DNA of 22,157 bases from Amanita rubescens. Taxonomy: Eukaryota; Basidiomycota; Agaricomycetes; Agaricales; Amanitaceae. The notes beneath the pieces were generated by a model. That model was not told the DNA's origin and did not search any database. It saw nothing but the letters and a program-made list of their open reading frames with translations. Made by a program: the position numbers and the translations under genes. The stretch is from the NCBI GenBank assembly GCA_015039365.1, contig WION01000735.1:1-22157 (forward strand), written 5' to 3'. How positions within the stretch are numbered: the first letter of the stretch is position 1; each line of letters begins with the position of its first letter. Shown here piece by piece: positions 9,837 to 19,149 of this stretch.

Positions 9837-12271
9837 ACGCCAATCACTTCAGGGTACCGATTTGCGCTTTCCTATAACCTTATTAATACATCACCACGCA
9901 TGGCGCTACCCAAAGCTCCAACTGATGATGGACCATGTGCAGAACTCAGACGAGTACTGCGTAATTGGGAGAAGGGAAGATACGTGGAACCGGATGAATG
10001 TAATTACATTGCATATCTCCTGCAACACAAATATAGCGAGGCGGATTTCAAACACGGGGAAGCCTGCCTGAAGGGAGAGGACGACGAAAGAGTTGCGCTT
10101 GTCCGTGCGGCCGCAGAAGGGCTAGGCTTTGTGATTCTCCTCGCAAACATGAAGTATCATGTTTCAGATTATGATTCAGACGATTATGGTTCTGGCTGGT
10201 CAAAGCGTCGGCGTGGATGCGCTTCCCACGACGACCTCCGAGTCGACGGGGAGGTAGACATTAGCCTCTCGAAGATATTTGACTTGGATGGGAATGTTGT
10301 GCTTAACGGTAGTTCCTACCAGTCTATTCGGGTCAGTGAAGATTGCTTTCTTCCGAAACATGCTCTCGATGGCGAGAATCCTGATAACACGGAGGAGAGT
10401 GGCTACACTGGTAACGAGGGAGCCACAATTGATTACTGTACGTGGCCTACCCCTATGAACATTATTCACAATACTTACCTGCGCGTAGGGTACTATCGTT
10501 CCGTCTTCGTACTAATGTTCTCAGATCAACTCCCTGATATTCTGATGCAGAAGGGGGGAATAGGATACGTGATAAGTTTATTTAAGGAGTCAATTTCTGC
10601 GGAATCACCTACGGAAAAAGATAAGCTTATGGCGAAGGACATCATTAGCAACCTTCACAATGCAGGCAGCGACAAGATCTCGGCTGTGAAGACCATGCTT
10701 GATTATGCTTACAAATGGAACGATTTTGCAATGTGGCAAGATCTACTTAAAAGTTACAATTTGCAGGTACAGGGCGAAGATGGGCTTGTTCGGGGCGTGG
10801 CGCGTCTTCAAATTTGACAAAACTCGCACAAGGTATACTTCCAGAGTTTGATGTTTTATTCTTACTCACATCATTAATATATAGCATCGAGGACCTGTTG
10901 CGTCAAAAACGCTTCCCCGATGGACTCGCATTTATCAACGCTATTTGTCAGGCTGCATCAGAGTCTGACGAGCAGGATGCAATTCAAGAATGGTGCTTAA
11001 ATGAGACCGCGGTCGCCCTGACATCCTATGTTACTGCCAATGTTAACGACGTACCACTGTTTATCTCCATGGTCTGTGAAAATGGGATTCAAAGCATCCG
11101 ACAAATGTATGTTGCCTATTGAACATTTTCAAAACCGGACTGTCGCTAATGTGCTTGTTCAGACCCATCGAAAAAATTATTTATGAAAATGCCTTCGTTT
11201 TCTTAACTGCGCTTGTCAGGGACCTTCATCTGAACCAGGCTGTCGTTCTAGAGAAAACTGTAGCCCAGTGCGCAGGGAACGACGATCCAGAATCTGAGGC
11301 AGCTCGTATGTTGCAGGAGTTTGTTAGGAACTGCCTTGACTGCGCCGGAAAACAATTGAATGTGGCGGTATCAGGACCATCAACCACTAGCTGGAACTCC
11401 TCGCACTATCCCGGTGTTAATGGACAAACGGTGGCTCGTATGGTCAATTTTATCGAGTTATGCCTTTTTACTCGTCAGATCGATACGTGCCGCTCTTTTC
11501 TTGACCGAATATGGAACGTGTCAGGTGAACTGGTCAACAAGTTCAGTACAATCTATACACCTCTCGTTCCCGAGCTCTGCAAACTCCTACAAAAGACAAA
11601 CAACGATGTCTGCGCTCCGCCTTTCATCTATTTTTTCCGTCTGGTGATTTCCCACTGCCTATGTCACTTGCTTGGTGCAAAGGGCCAACATATACAACTA
11701 GCACGCAAAATTGGTTGCGGTTGCGGTGACTGTCAGGAACTAGATTGCTTTATGGCCGGAAAGGGGTCACATCATACCTTCTGTTTCGCCCAAAAGAGAA
11801 GAAGTCACTTGGAGTATCAGATGAATAGCGCTCGAGACCTTGTGACACACGAAACTATACGTCGTGGAAGCCCTCATAGTCTAGTAGTCACGAAAACCCC
11901 CGCGACCGTTGCTGCGAGTACTTGGGGCTACCGGCTTCAAATCATTAACAGCATGTTTAGCGCGATTGGCGCGAAAAATGTTGAGAAGATTATGGGGAAT
12001 CGATATGTCGACGTTTGCAAGGCCGTGAAGGGTGAAGCTGCATTCCTCTTGGACAAGCCGGTAGTTCAGCGTCAGCAGCAGCAGAATGTGCCTGGCCCTG
12101 CATCAACGTCAACCACGTCAACCGCCAACAAGACAACCAACAAGACAACTTCAGTAATAGGGGGGAAAAGGAAACTTGCATCCAAGGTCATTGATCTTTC
12201 TGAGGACTGACACGTATCTCGTGAAATTTTAACAGTCTACTTATATTCACTGTGGGAAGTAAATAGCTTGA

Positions 12272-12296
12272 AAATCAACGACGCAGACGTTGATTT
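12272..12296. repeat. Subterminal hairpin in the transposon
   Basis: AAATCAACG and CGTTGATTT form a perfect 9-bp inverted repeat with a 7-nt loop, 24 nt from the left end. Such subterminal repeats can be transposase-binding sites (inference). Confidence 0.6.
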
Positions 12297-12519
12297 GCTT
12301 AAAATCAACAGCCCAGAATATGAATGTTGGGTCTGTGTTTTTCAATGCCCATCCAACAGGGATTAAAAATCAAAGTGTAAATTTTGGATACTGATTTTCA
12401 TTCATGTAATTTTGAAATTCACTCTTATCAAGTCATTGAGAAATATGTGTACTTTCATTAGTTTACATTGTAATGACTTTGTAACATTTGTAACATGAGG
12501 TAATGTACAAAAAATACTA

Positions 12520-12592
12520 CACTAGACAAGATTTGAACTCAGAGCTGCGCTCGAGAGAGTGACACGCTTTAACCGCTCAGCCACAATAACAG
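12520..12592 (-). ncRNA. Degenerate tRNA-like sequence (tRNA pseudogene or SINE head)
   Basis: On the minus strand TGGCTGAGCGG matches the pol III A box and D-arm, with GCT pairing to AGC across the D loop. About 35 nt later AGTTCAAATC matches a B box and T loop. A TTTTTT run follows the 3' end by about 10 nt and could end pol III transcription. The acceptor and anticodon stems pair poorly, so a functional tRNA is unlikely, and I assign no anticodon. Confidence 0.5.
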
Positions 12593-12772
12593 TGATGCAT
12601 TTGGGCAGCTAATTACTGATGTACCCAAATGCCGTCTCTAGGGCAACTTGTACGTTGCGCACGCCGGTTTATCGGGCTTCGTCCGGCGTCGAAGTAGTGT
12701 GCGCGCTATACTAACAGATCGATTGTCATCTATGTATTATGTCAGCAACAGAGCGCGCTGTAGCGACAAGTC

Positions 12773-12795
12773 CATTGTTTGGTGACCAAACAATG
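12773..12795. repeat. 23-nt perfect palindrome inside the transposon
   Basis: CATTGTTTGGT and ACCAAACAATG are exact inverted copies around a single central G. It could be a protein-binding site or a cruciform-forming sequence; no role is shown. Confidence 0.8.
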
Positions 12796-13399
12796 ACGTT
12801 TCTCCAAACTGTCATGCATTCCCCCCCTCCCCGCGTCGCCTCCCAGCTTCCCCAGATCGATGCCCTCTCGCGAGTCGCGCCAAGTCTGCATGCCCCAAAT
12901 TGCTGACGAGGAGGTAAGAGTCGACCATATGCGTGTCAACGAACAACCTCTCAGCCTTCAAAGTCATCCCTTCACCGTGCGCCGTTGAAACCCATCGCCA
13001 GTAGTGACAATCGAATATTCAACGAAAATGAATATGTATTCAATTCACCTTGATCCTGGGACTAGTGCGCTCTGTTCGGCACTTATCCGAAAACGGCTCA
13101 CAATCCTTGGAACTTGTCACAAACGCTGCACTGAGTTGGACTAAAGTAAGTCTGCGCATATATGAAGTTTTCTGCGTTCCTCACACACTTTTGTGTCTCC
13201 CCGTGTCGCGACTCGTAGTCTCGACCGCTTTGCCTCACACATCATCCCATTTACAAGGTGTGGGCCCACACTCGTGCCACACTGATGCGTTCTACTCGCT
13301 CACAAATGTACCCAACTGCCGACAGCTACCTGCTTCTCCGACTAACGCTCCCATCACGCTTTTACAAACTGAAGGTGCGTCCCACGACTCCTAGGACTC

Positions 13400-13700
13400 C
13401 CCTCACTGAGCGCATCTCACCGTTCCGCTCCTCGCACCGCACTCCATGAACCCCCTCACGACGCTGAGCGTGTCCCGTGCCATTCCGCTCCTCTTGCCAT
13501 CGTCTCCGCACCCTATGGACCCACACATGACGCTGAGCGCGTCCACGGTCCAGTGACATTCCGCTCCTCGCAATAGCATCTCTGCACCCCGTGGACTCGC
13601 GCATGACGCTGAGCGCGTCTGGCGTTACTCCACCTCTCATATCCTCGTCTCTTCACCCTGTGGATTGCTTCACCGCGCTGAGTGCGCCCTGCATCACATC
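13400..13700. repeat. Degenerate minisatellite of about 58-76 bp units
   Basis: A motif of the form TGACGCTGAGCGCGTC recurs with starts near 13405, 13463, 13532, 13608 and 13677, each followed by CATTCCGCTCCTCGC-like and CACCCYRTGGA-like blocks. That makes about 4.5 diverged units. Open frames over it on the minus strand look repetitive for this reason and are not genes. Confidence 0.75.
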
Positions 13701-14123
13701 GCATCTCGCATCCTCATTTCTACCCCATTTCCGTAGTTACAAGTGACTGCTCTAGTTCCGTATGTATAATTCCATACAATAAATGGATTAAACTGTGGTG
13801 GCATGGCAAAACATAAGAAATGAAAATGAGCCAACAAGTACTATATTTTTCGGGCTATCATAAGCTGATTATCATGCCCCAAGCATCCTGATTATCACAC
13901 CAAGGGTACTGAAATTGGCTGGATTATGAGGAAACCAATACCCAGCTAGGCTTTGAATAGCAAGTATGCGGACTAACAATTTTTCGTTACTCAATACTTC
14001 AGTTTCACACTCTTGAGAAGTCTATTATCATATGATGGTTCCATTGAAAAAAGAATCACCACAACGTAATTTTCGGCCTCTGCGGCATTTGTTTTTCACA
14101 CTTTTTACTTCCCACAGTGTATT

Positions 14124-14619
14124 TAGCTCTAACTGTATTTATTCCGTAAATAGCTATGTAATAATTTCGACATGTCCTGGGCAAAAAACTATTCAACGTG
14201 CACGAAGGATTCAAAGGAGCTAAAGATGCCTAGAAGTATCGCTCATTTGTAATTGTGGGACCGCGGTGCGGTGTGCTTATATTGATATCTCGTTAGGGTT
14301 CTTCCGGATCCCTATCCTAGCTTAGTACGACAAGTTCGAGATGTACAATGTCGTATTTGCGGAATCGCGGATGTTGAGCTCGAAAAAATATGACCTTCCT
14401 CAGGCTCTTCCTTCAATGCGCGTTACATTGTTATGATATCGCGCGGCGCGCCCAGCATAAGATTGTGCCTCAACTTTAGATCCCGGTACTATGCGGGGTC
14501 ACTGGATTGTAGATTATAGAGTCCATGTTTGCGTACAGTAACGCTATCTTCCGTAAACCCAATATCGGTACGTAGACGCGTCAAAAATGCAGGAATCCTG
14601 AAGGTCATGGACAATCTCA
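14124..14619. other. Intergenic stretch, no recognised gene
   Basis: The frame at 14529-14717 (+) overlaps the last exon of the minus-strand hydrolase and has no motif of its own. I see no RNA gene or repeat here. Confidence 0.45.
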
Positions 14620-15975
14620 TCAGAAAGAAACGTCTGCAAAGACCGGCCTGTGATCGCTTGACAGCATGCCATCATCCGACAACGACGTTCCTACAACATA
14701 TCGACTTGAATACCTAAACACGTACTGAAATCAGTTTCAAATCCTCGTCGACGCACATATACGGTACTCACCAGCCTAGATTACTCCCGCCTAGTATAAA
14801 ATCGATTCTTTCCCATTGTGACGTATCAGTAGGCGACGTAAAATCAGTGAATGTGGCGTAGTTCGAGGAAACATTCTGCCTGATAGTCGTAGCACGCAAA
14901 TCAAGCATGTGAAACTCTGGAAGTTGGCCGTCTTGCACAGCGTACTGGTTTGTGAAGGTCTGGTTGATAGGTACAGGCGAACGCGAACCGGTGGCGATGC
15001 TATATGCGCCGGAATCCTTGCCTGTGGGAGGGCTAGGATAAGTGGAGGTTTTCGTTGGCCGTTGTAATGGGGCGCAAGGCCTCGTACCTATTGAAATCAC
15101 CGATGATAAAAACTGGCCCCGACGTATTCACAGCCTCGTATCTCGCCCGTGTCAGCAGCATAGACGCAGCTAACCTCCGTTGCCCATCAGACTGGTCATC
15201 GAGATGCGTATTGAGAACAGTGAACATATTTCCGGTCGCAATGGAAGCGAAACGCGATGCGGTGCAGATCCGACAGGAACCTGCACCTGGATATTTGGAT
15301 GGTTCGAATGGGTCGTTTCTGGGTGAAAGGTAGATTTGTCGCAGTATAATTTGGTGATGATTGAGACGTACGAAAGCCAGAAAGTATCCGCCGTGAGGAG
15401 CTTGAATGCGGCACTAAGCTCGAGGTAATGAACATTTGAACAAGTCAGGGTCATTTTTCACTCACCTGCGGTAAAACACGGGGCTAAACTCCCCCGCATC
15501 GACTCCATCATCTCTTCCAACCCCGTACTATCCCAGAAGAACTGGTAAACTTCAAGGGAAGCTCCAAGCAAACAGCATATCTTACCCAAGCCCAGTCACT
15601 TCCGAAAAGCTCTGATAGATCATTGACTTGTCTGGACAACGCTTCTTGAAAACCTGGACAGGGTTGAAAACCAATCAACTTGAAAAAATATGGCTCACAG
15701 GCGATATCGATGTTTGACGATAACAGATTCTCAGCAATTCGGATACGCCTTGTACTCCATGGCTGCTCCTGGTGTACGCTCAAGTAATGTGGTTTGTTTA
15801 GAGGATCTGGGAGAGCATTTAGAGAATCTTGGACGGTGAGATTGTCTGGCAGCGCATCGTATCTCAAATTGTACGTCACGATTCTCATGTTCAGGAGTGT
15901 ACCAGTTGTGGCTAGCGCCCAGTATATCACCAACAGGGCGATAACAACGGCTCGAAGGTGAGCTTTAAGAGTCAT
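14620..15975 (-). CDS. Secreted endonuclease/exonuclease/phosphatase (EEP) family protein, intact, seven exons
   Basis: The EEP fold uses metal-dependent hydrolysis of phosphodiester or phosphomonoester bonds. The expected catalytic landmarks are all present: MRIVTYNLRYD (Asn), GFQEAL-like CFQEALSRQV (Glu), VLNTHLDDQSDGQRR (His), FIIGDFN (Asp/Asn) and MLSSDHRPVFADVSF (terminal Asp-His), then TGA at 14620-14622. The six introns fall after DIA, DWAW, VFYR, FWLS, GDFN and NLGW, each with GT-AG ends, and the frame is open throughout. The ATG at 15975 starts a hydrophobic segment (VVIALLVIYWALATTGTLL) suggesting a signal peptide or anchor; an upstream in-frame ATG at 16044 is possible but would bury that segment. 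Mushroom relatives are often annotated as endonuclease/exonuclease/phosphatase; the substrate (nucleic acid, phosphoinositide or other) cannot be told. Confidence 0.85.
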
Positions 15976-16155
15976 ACAGGGTGAATAAACGAATTGCAAA
16001 TGTCTACTGCTGGTATCCCACGTCCAAGTTCTAGTCTGAGTCACAAAAACTCGGAAATCTGGAGCGACATTCGTTGTAGACCATTGTAACGTAATAGATT
16101 GGAATACATTGCAATAAAGTAGGTCTGCGTATTCTAAGTCGTTCGATTCCCTCGT

Positions 16156-17211
16156 CTAGCGTGGTTGCAACCCCCGCACTCTCCTCAGAGATGCCCGGAC
16201 ATCGTCTCGTGCAACACGATGACCACGACTTTTGAGGGCAGCCCTGATGTAGTCCAGACCGTAATTGGGAAAGCGTTTACGATGCCTCTCACGAGCTCAT
16301 CTAGACGCGCCGGTTGATCCTTGAAGTCGAAACCCGGTCTGGTCGAATGCCACTCTTGAGCAACTGTTTCCGTCTGGTTGGACCACTTCCTGAATGACGG
16401 GAGGGGCGGGCTCTGCAAGGTGATAATCGAGAAGTCGTCGGCGTACTGTTCTCGCTGAACAGTGTAATAGCTCTCCAATGTTTTGTAACGTTATTCTTTG
16501 ACTTGCGTACGAGAGCCAATTCTTGTCTATATCGATACGAGGTCGACCTGGCCCTGTCCGGTCTAGCTGCGCCAACGGTATCGGATCTCCTACAGCGGCG
16601 GTTATGGCCTCATTTAAACACGCTGCCATAGTGTTAACAGAGTCTTGTATGGAATCGTATTCCTCTTGTTCCAACACGTTCCTGGCCTGTAAAAGGTTGG
16701 TATTCTATGCTTCCACCCGAAAAAAAAGCTTTAACTTACCCTTTCCGCATCAGCCGTAAACGCGTGTACATCGTCCAACTCAACTCGAAGGCGGGTAACA
16801 TCGCCATTTTGTATGCATAGTCTGATTTATACGTTGACACAGGTCTTGAAACTCATCGTATCTTTCGCTCTCCTTTGATACTGGGCTACCGTTCCTAGTG
16901 CCATTCGCAGACCTTGAAAGAACCGTCTTGCTAGGCGGTGGCTCCTCCTCCAATGATTCATTATCTTTAATAAGAGTGGAATGAGCCAAGCGAACTGTAC
17001 GAAGGCTGCTCGGACTTGCAGTGCTCGGTTTTGTGGGCCAGTTGAAACCGACATACGCATTGACACGGGTCCCGAGTCCGCCGTTCCAGTTGTAGACAAC
17101 GTTGAACCACATTTCTCCGCTAAGATGGCTCGACATGGTTGCATCTGTAAATAGCGATGGCAGAGCTTCCGCTTCTGTTGCTCTGCCTATGTCGACATGA
17201 AACTGTTTCAA
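16156..17211 (-). pseudogene. Truncated integrase-like protein, frameshifted
   Basis: The readable core is VLEQEEYDSIQDSVNTMAAC, RTGPGRPRIDID, ASQRITLQNIGELLHCSART, VRRRLLDYHLAEPAPPVIQ, QEWHSTRPGFDFKDQPARLD and NYGLDYIRAALKSRGHRVA, with an intron near 16740-16690 between FTADAER and ARNVLEQ. This resembles the N-terminal part of fungal proteins that continue into an integrase catalytic core (a helix-turn-helix-like segment followed by the rve domain); that placement is from memory. The frame is broken near 16371-16375 (one extra A), near 16266-16270 (one base missing) and near 16815-16850. It stops at 16156-16158 and no catalytic core follows. Residues 1-100 (from MSSHLSGEMWFNVVYNWNGG) have no recognised domain. 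This is most likely a relic of a transposon-derived gene. Confidence 0.5.
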
Positions 17212-17768
17212 CCTCTCCCGATGCCGGTTTTGGGGGCACTGAATCCTTGCCCGTTCTGCTCGCGATGGTCCCTCTCACTACAATGCGCCGTAGATTGGGG
17301 GAGGTTTGGGAGGTTTATCGTGCATGCCATTCATAGGCGGTTTTGCGACAGTTTCATCGTCGTCGTCGTCATCTTCCTCCAATGCAATGACTTGAATTTT
17401 CTTCGCTCCCTCTATTGTACTTGACTCGCTTGATAGAAGGAATCTCTTCCTGGCAATCATCATCGTCGGAGAAGGGGAGATGCTGTTACGCGCCGCCAAC
17501 AAGTCAGCCAACTGCCCAATTGACTAGCGACAAGACATACCTAATTCCGCTATCGACCTCGAGCGATTTTTTCCTCTTCTCTTCTCCCGTTCATTAGGAA
17601 AGGTGTGATGAGGACGGCGTGGACTAGCGAGTCAACATGTAGTTGCATCATTGTGATGACGCTCACGTGTCACAGTGTCTTCTGCAGCTAGCATCGCACA
17701 ACTTTGGTTGACCAGCATCCGATGTCGGTATTTAAACAATGTGTTACAAAACTGAGGCTGCGGGTTCG
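17212..17768. other. Stretch with one weak acidic frame, otherwise empty
   Basis: On the minus strand a frame running to 17278 contains EEDDDDDDETVAKPPMNG and KPPKPPPIYGAL. It could be a 5' exon joined to the integrase-like gene, but I could not find a convincing splice. The rest shows no recognised gene. Confidence 0.3.
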
Positions 17769-17780
17769 AAGCATTGTGCA

Positions 17781-17939
17781 CTTACGCACCAGACATGGGG
17801 CGTAGTTCTTAGCGGATGAAGAAGACAAAAGCATAAGGTAGTTTAAGTGAGGTACACTACGGTCGACTATGCCCTACCATGCGCTGTAAGCGCCACGGGG
17901 CCTAAACAAGGTTATAAAAAAAAAAAAAAAAAAAAAAAA
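17781..17939 (+). mobile_element. Poly(A)-tailed retroposed insert with 12-bp target duplication
   Basis: About 135 nt of unique sequence ends in 24 consecutive A residues (17916-17939). AAGCATTGTGCA occurs directly before it (17769-17780) and again at the end of the A tract (17938-17949, sharing the last two A). A long direct repeat plus an A tail is the signature of LINE-type target-primed reverse transcription. The source is not recognised: I see no long frame, no convincing pol III box pair and no match to the major snRNAs that I can recall. A small hairpin (GCGC-TGTAA-GCGC) lies at 17881-17893. Confidence 0.75.
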
Positions 17940-18210
17940 GCATTGTGCAGATCTCAAGTCCAAATACCAGTTGGCCGTGCTGATCGTCACTGGGACGATA
18001 ATAAGAGTCCTCCAAACGATAGGTTATCGATTCCTTAATGAGGTCTCCAGATTCCAGAGTCAGAAAATGAAGCGTTAAAAAATAATAGTGGTACGTCTGA
18101 TGAGAACAGATGCGCCAACTTGAAATCAACACAAATTCAATTGTACAACATCCGAGGCTACATGTTAATACTGTTACTTGTCGAATCACAATTCATCCAC
18201 CACTAGATTT

Positions 18211-18829
18211 CTACTCATCCAAATTCACGCGTTCAAACAGCCATAGCAACTGATTCTCGAACCCGAGTTCAAGCTACAAGAGAGTTAATCCCTCATGCTC
18301 TCGTGTCAGTTGAAATGAGACATACGATGGGGTGGGTAAATAGTCGCATGGGCAAACCTAATACCGAGTTCTGAACCAGCGACATGAAGGCTACATGAAG
18401 AGGGTCAACTCGACAATGTGTAAGAAGATGACAGAGACTGACAAGTGACGGAATCCAGGCGCAATTCCGGCGTGCCATTCATTCAGGGGGAATTCAGCAA
18501 CATGGGCCTCGACGATGTCGTGTTCCTTGGGTTGCGCGGGAGCGCCTTTGTAAGTAAGGTAAGAGGTTGGTATGATCTTGGAGGGGCGCGCGATGATGAG
18601 GTTGCCCCCTTGACCACGGAAGATTTCCCACTAAAAGAGCTGGTGAGCGATAGACAATCGGGCTCATCAGAAAGCGACGCATTACCTCCTGCTCGGGATT
18701 GCGCTGGGCACTGGGAGGGAGAACGGTGACACCATTCCTTCCTTCGCGAGTTAGACGTGCAGGCTCGACGCCGCCAAGTTCGGCCACGACGATATGATAG
18801 ATGCCTGGAGAAAGTTCGGTAGTACTCAT
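18211..18829 (-). CDS. Beta-trefoil protease inhibitor, mycocypin/cospin-like (I66 type), intact, four exons
   Basis: Spliced, this gives about 150 residues: LSPGIYHIVVAELGG, then LTREGRNGVTVLPP, WEIFRGQGGNLIIARPS, YLTYKGAPAQPKEHD, VLGLPMRLFTHPI and FENQLLWLFERVN before TAG at 18211-18213. The start pattern (LxPGxYxI), the WE.. and QLWxFE-like endings and the length fit small mushroom beta-trefoil inhibitors of serine or cysteine proteases, proteins thought to protect fruiting bodies or regulate endogenous proteases. No secretion signal is seen, as usual in that family. Introns follow PEQE, GF and THPI. The ATG at 18829 is preferred over 18865 because a TTTAAAA box (18872-18878) lies 43 nt before it. 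A ricin-B-like lectin is the main alternative, but no QxW repeats are seen. Confidence 0.65.
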
Positions 18830-18871
18830 AGTGCTCTGAGGAAGCTGAAGTGACGCTGAAAACATGGCCGC

Positions 18872-18878
18872 TTTTAAA
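18872..18878 (-). promoter_or_regulatory. TATA-like box of the protease-inhibitor gene
   Basis: TTTAAAA on the minus strand, spaced for initiation just before the ATG at 18829 and too close to serve the ATG at 18865. Confidence 0.45.
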
Positions 18879-19149
18879 TGTCCATGGCGTGCTTCGAACT
18901 CAGATTCTCGTCACGTTCAAGTTGGTTTTGCCAGTGTGCGGCCTAAAATGACAGTAGAATGGATGCAGCGGCGTTAACGTTAGCGTGGGCCGTATTTCAA
19001 ATACTTTTAGCACCTTCTACCCTGAACGGGATTTAGCACGTAAAGCAGCACCTGCCTGTGCTCGCCCTTTCCCTGCGTACCGTCCATGCCACCTCGTTCT
19101 TGCCCTCCTTTCTCCACAAGGGTATCAGTACGGCTCTCCGAGTTCTGCT
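18879..19149. other. Intergenic stretch, no recognised gene
   Basis: Short frames on both strands show no motif and no repeat was noticed. Confidence 0.4.

Larger units (their letters stand above)
8645..12210 (+). pseudogene. Large 2OG-Fe(II) dioxygenase (prolyl-4-hydroxylase-like), interrupted by MITE
   Basis: Without the insertion this encodes about 970 residues. Proposed introns: 8759-8806, 9199-9248, 9267-9321, 10438-10488, 10833-10884 and 11107-11162. The N-terminal third is a double-stranded beta-helix dioxygenase: NIEGLGRIGLPL, then FLPHRD, where HxD binds iron (Asp codon split by intron 9267-9321), VLAWYTDVLHEV with the distal His at 9488-9490, and SGYRFALSYNL with the 2-oxoglutarate-binding Arg. 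The long C-terminal part contains GNEGATIDYWYYRSV, a Cys cluster (GCGCGDCQELDCF) and a basic tail GGKRKLASKVIDLSED that could be nuclear. Mushroom genomes carry several such proteins; the substrate is unknown. Two lesions: a 336-bp element at 9501-9836, between the distal His and the Arg, and one extra G in 10792-10795, needed to be removed for VRAWRVFKFDKTRT to read. The start is the ATG at 8645, whose first exon joins in phase 0 to EDLESALAED. Confidence 0.85.
12248..14119. mobile_element. 1.87-kb non-autonomous DNA transposon with TIRs and TATT target duplication
   Basis: The left end begins CACTGTGGGAAGTAAA, and the right end (minus strand from 14119) begins with the same 16 bases. Similarity continues imperfectly for about 25 more nt (TGAAAAxCAA, then CGCAGA). 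TATT flanks both ends (12244-12247 and 14120-14123). No transposase-like frame was found inside, so it would depend on an enzyme encoded elsewhere. CAC-starting ends with a 4-bp duplication resemble the Chapaev branch of the CMC superfamily; this placement is tentative. The interior holds a hairpin near the left end, a tRNA-like segment, a 23-nt palindrome and a degenerate minisatellite. Confidence 0.75.

Noticed and set aside
9494..9852. The oxygenase insert as an ordinary intron
   Set aside because: Available GT donors (9494, 9502) and the nearest AG (9851-9852) do not restore the reading frame, while the TIR and ACGC duplication explain the boundaries exactly.
13362..13704. Arg-rich minus-strand frames
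   Set aside because: They lie on the degenerate minisatellite and repeat with its unit.
12261..14110. A transposase gene inside the 1.87-kb element
   Set aside because: No frame over about 115 residues, and none with catalytic-motif spacing or recognisable domain.
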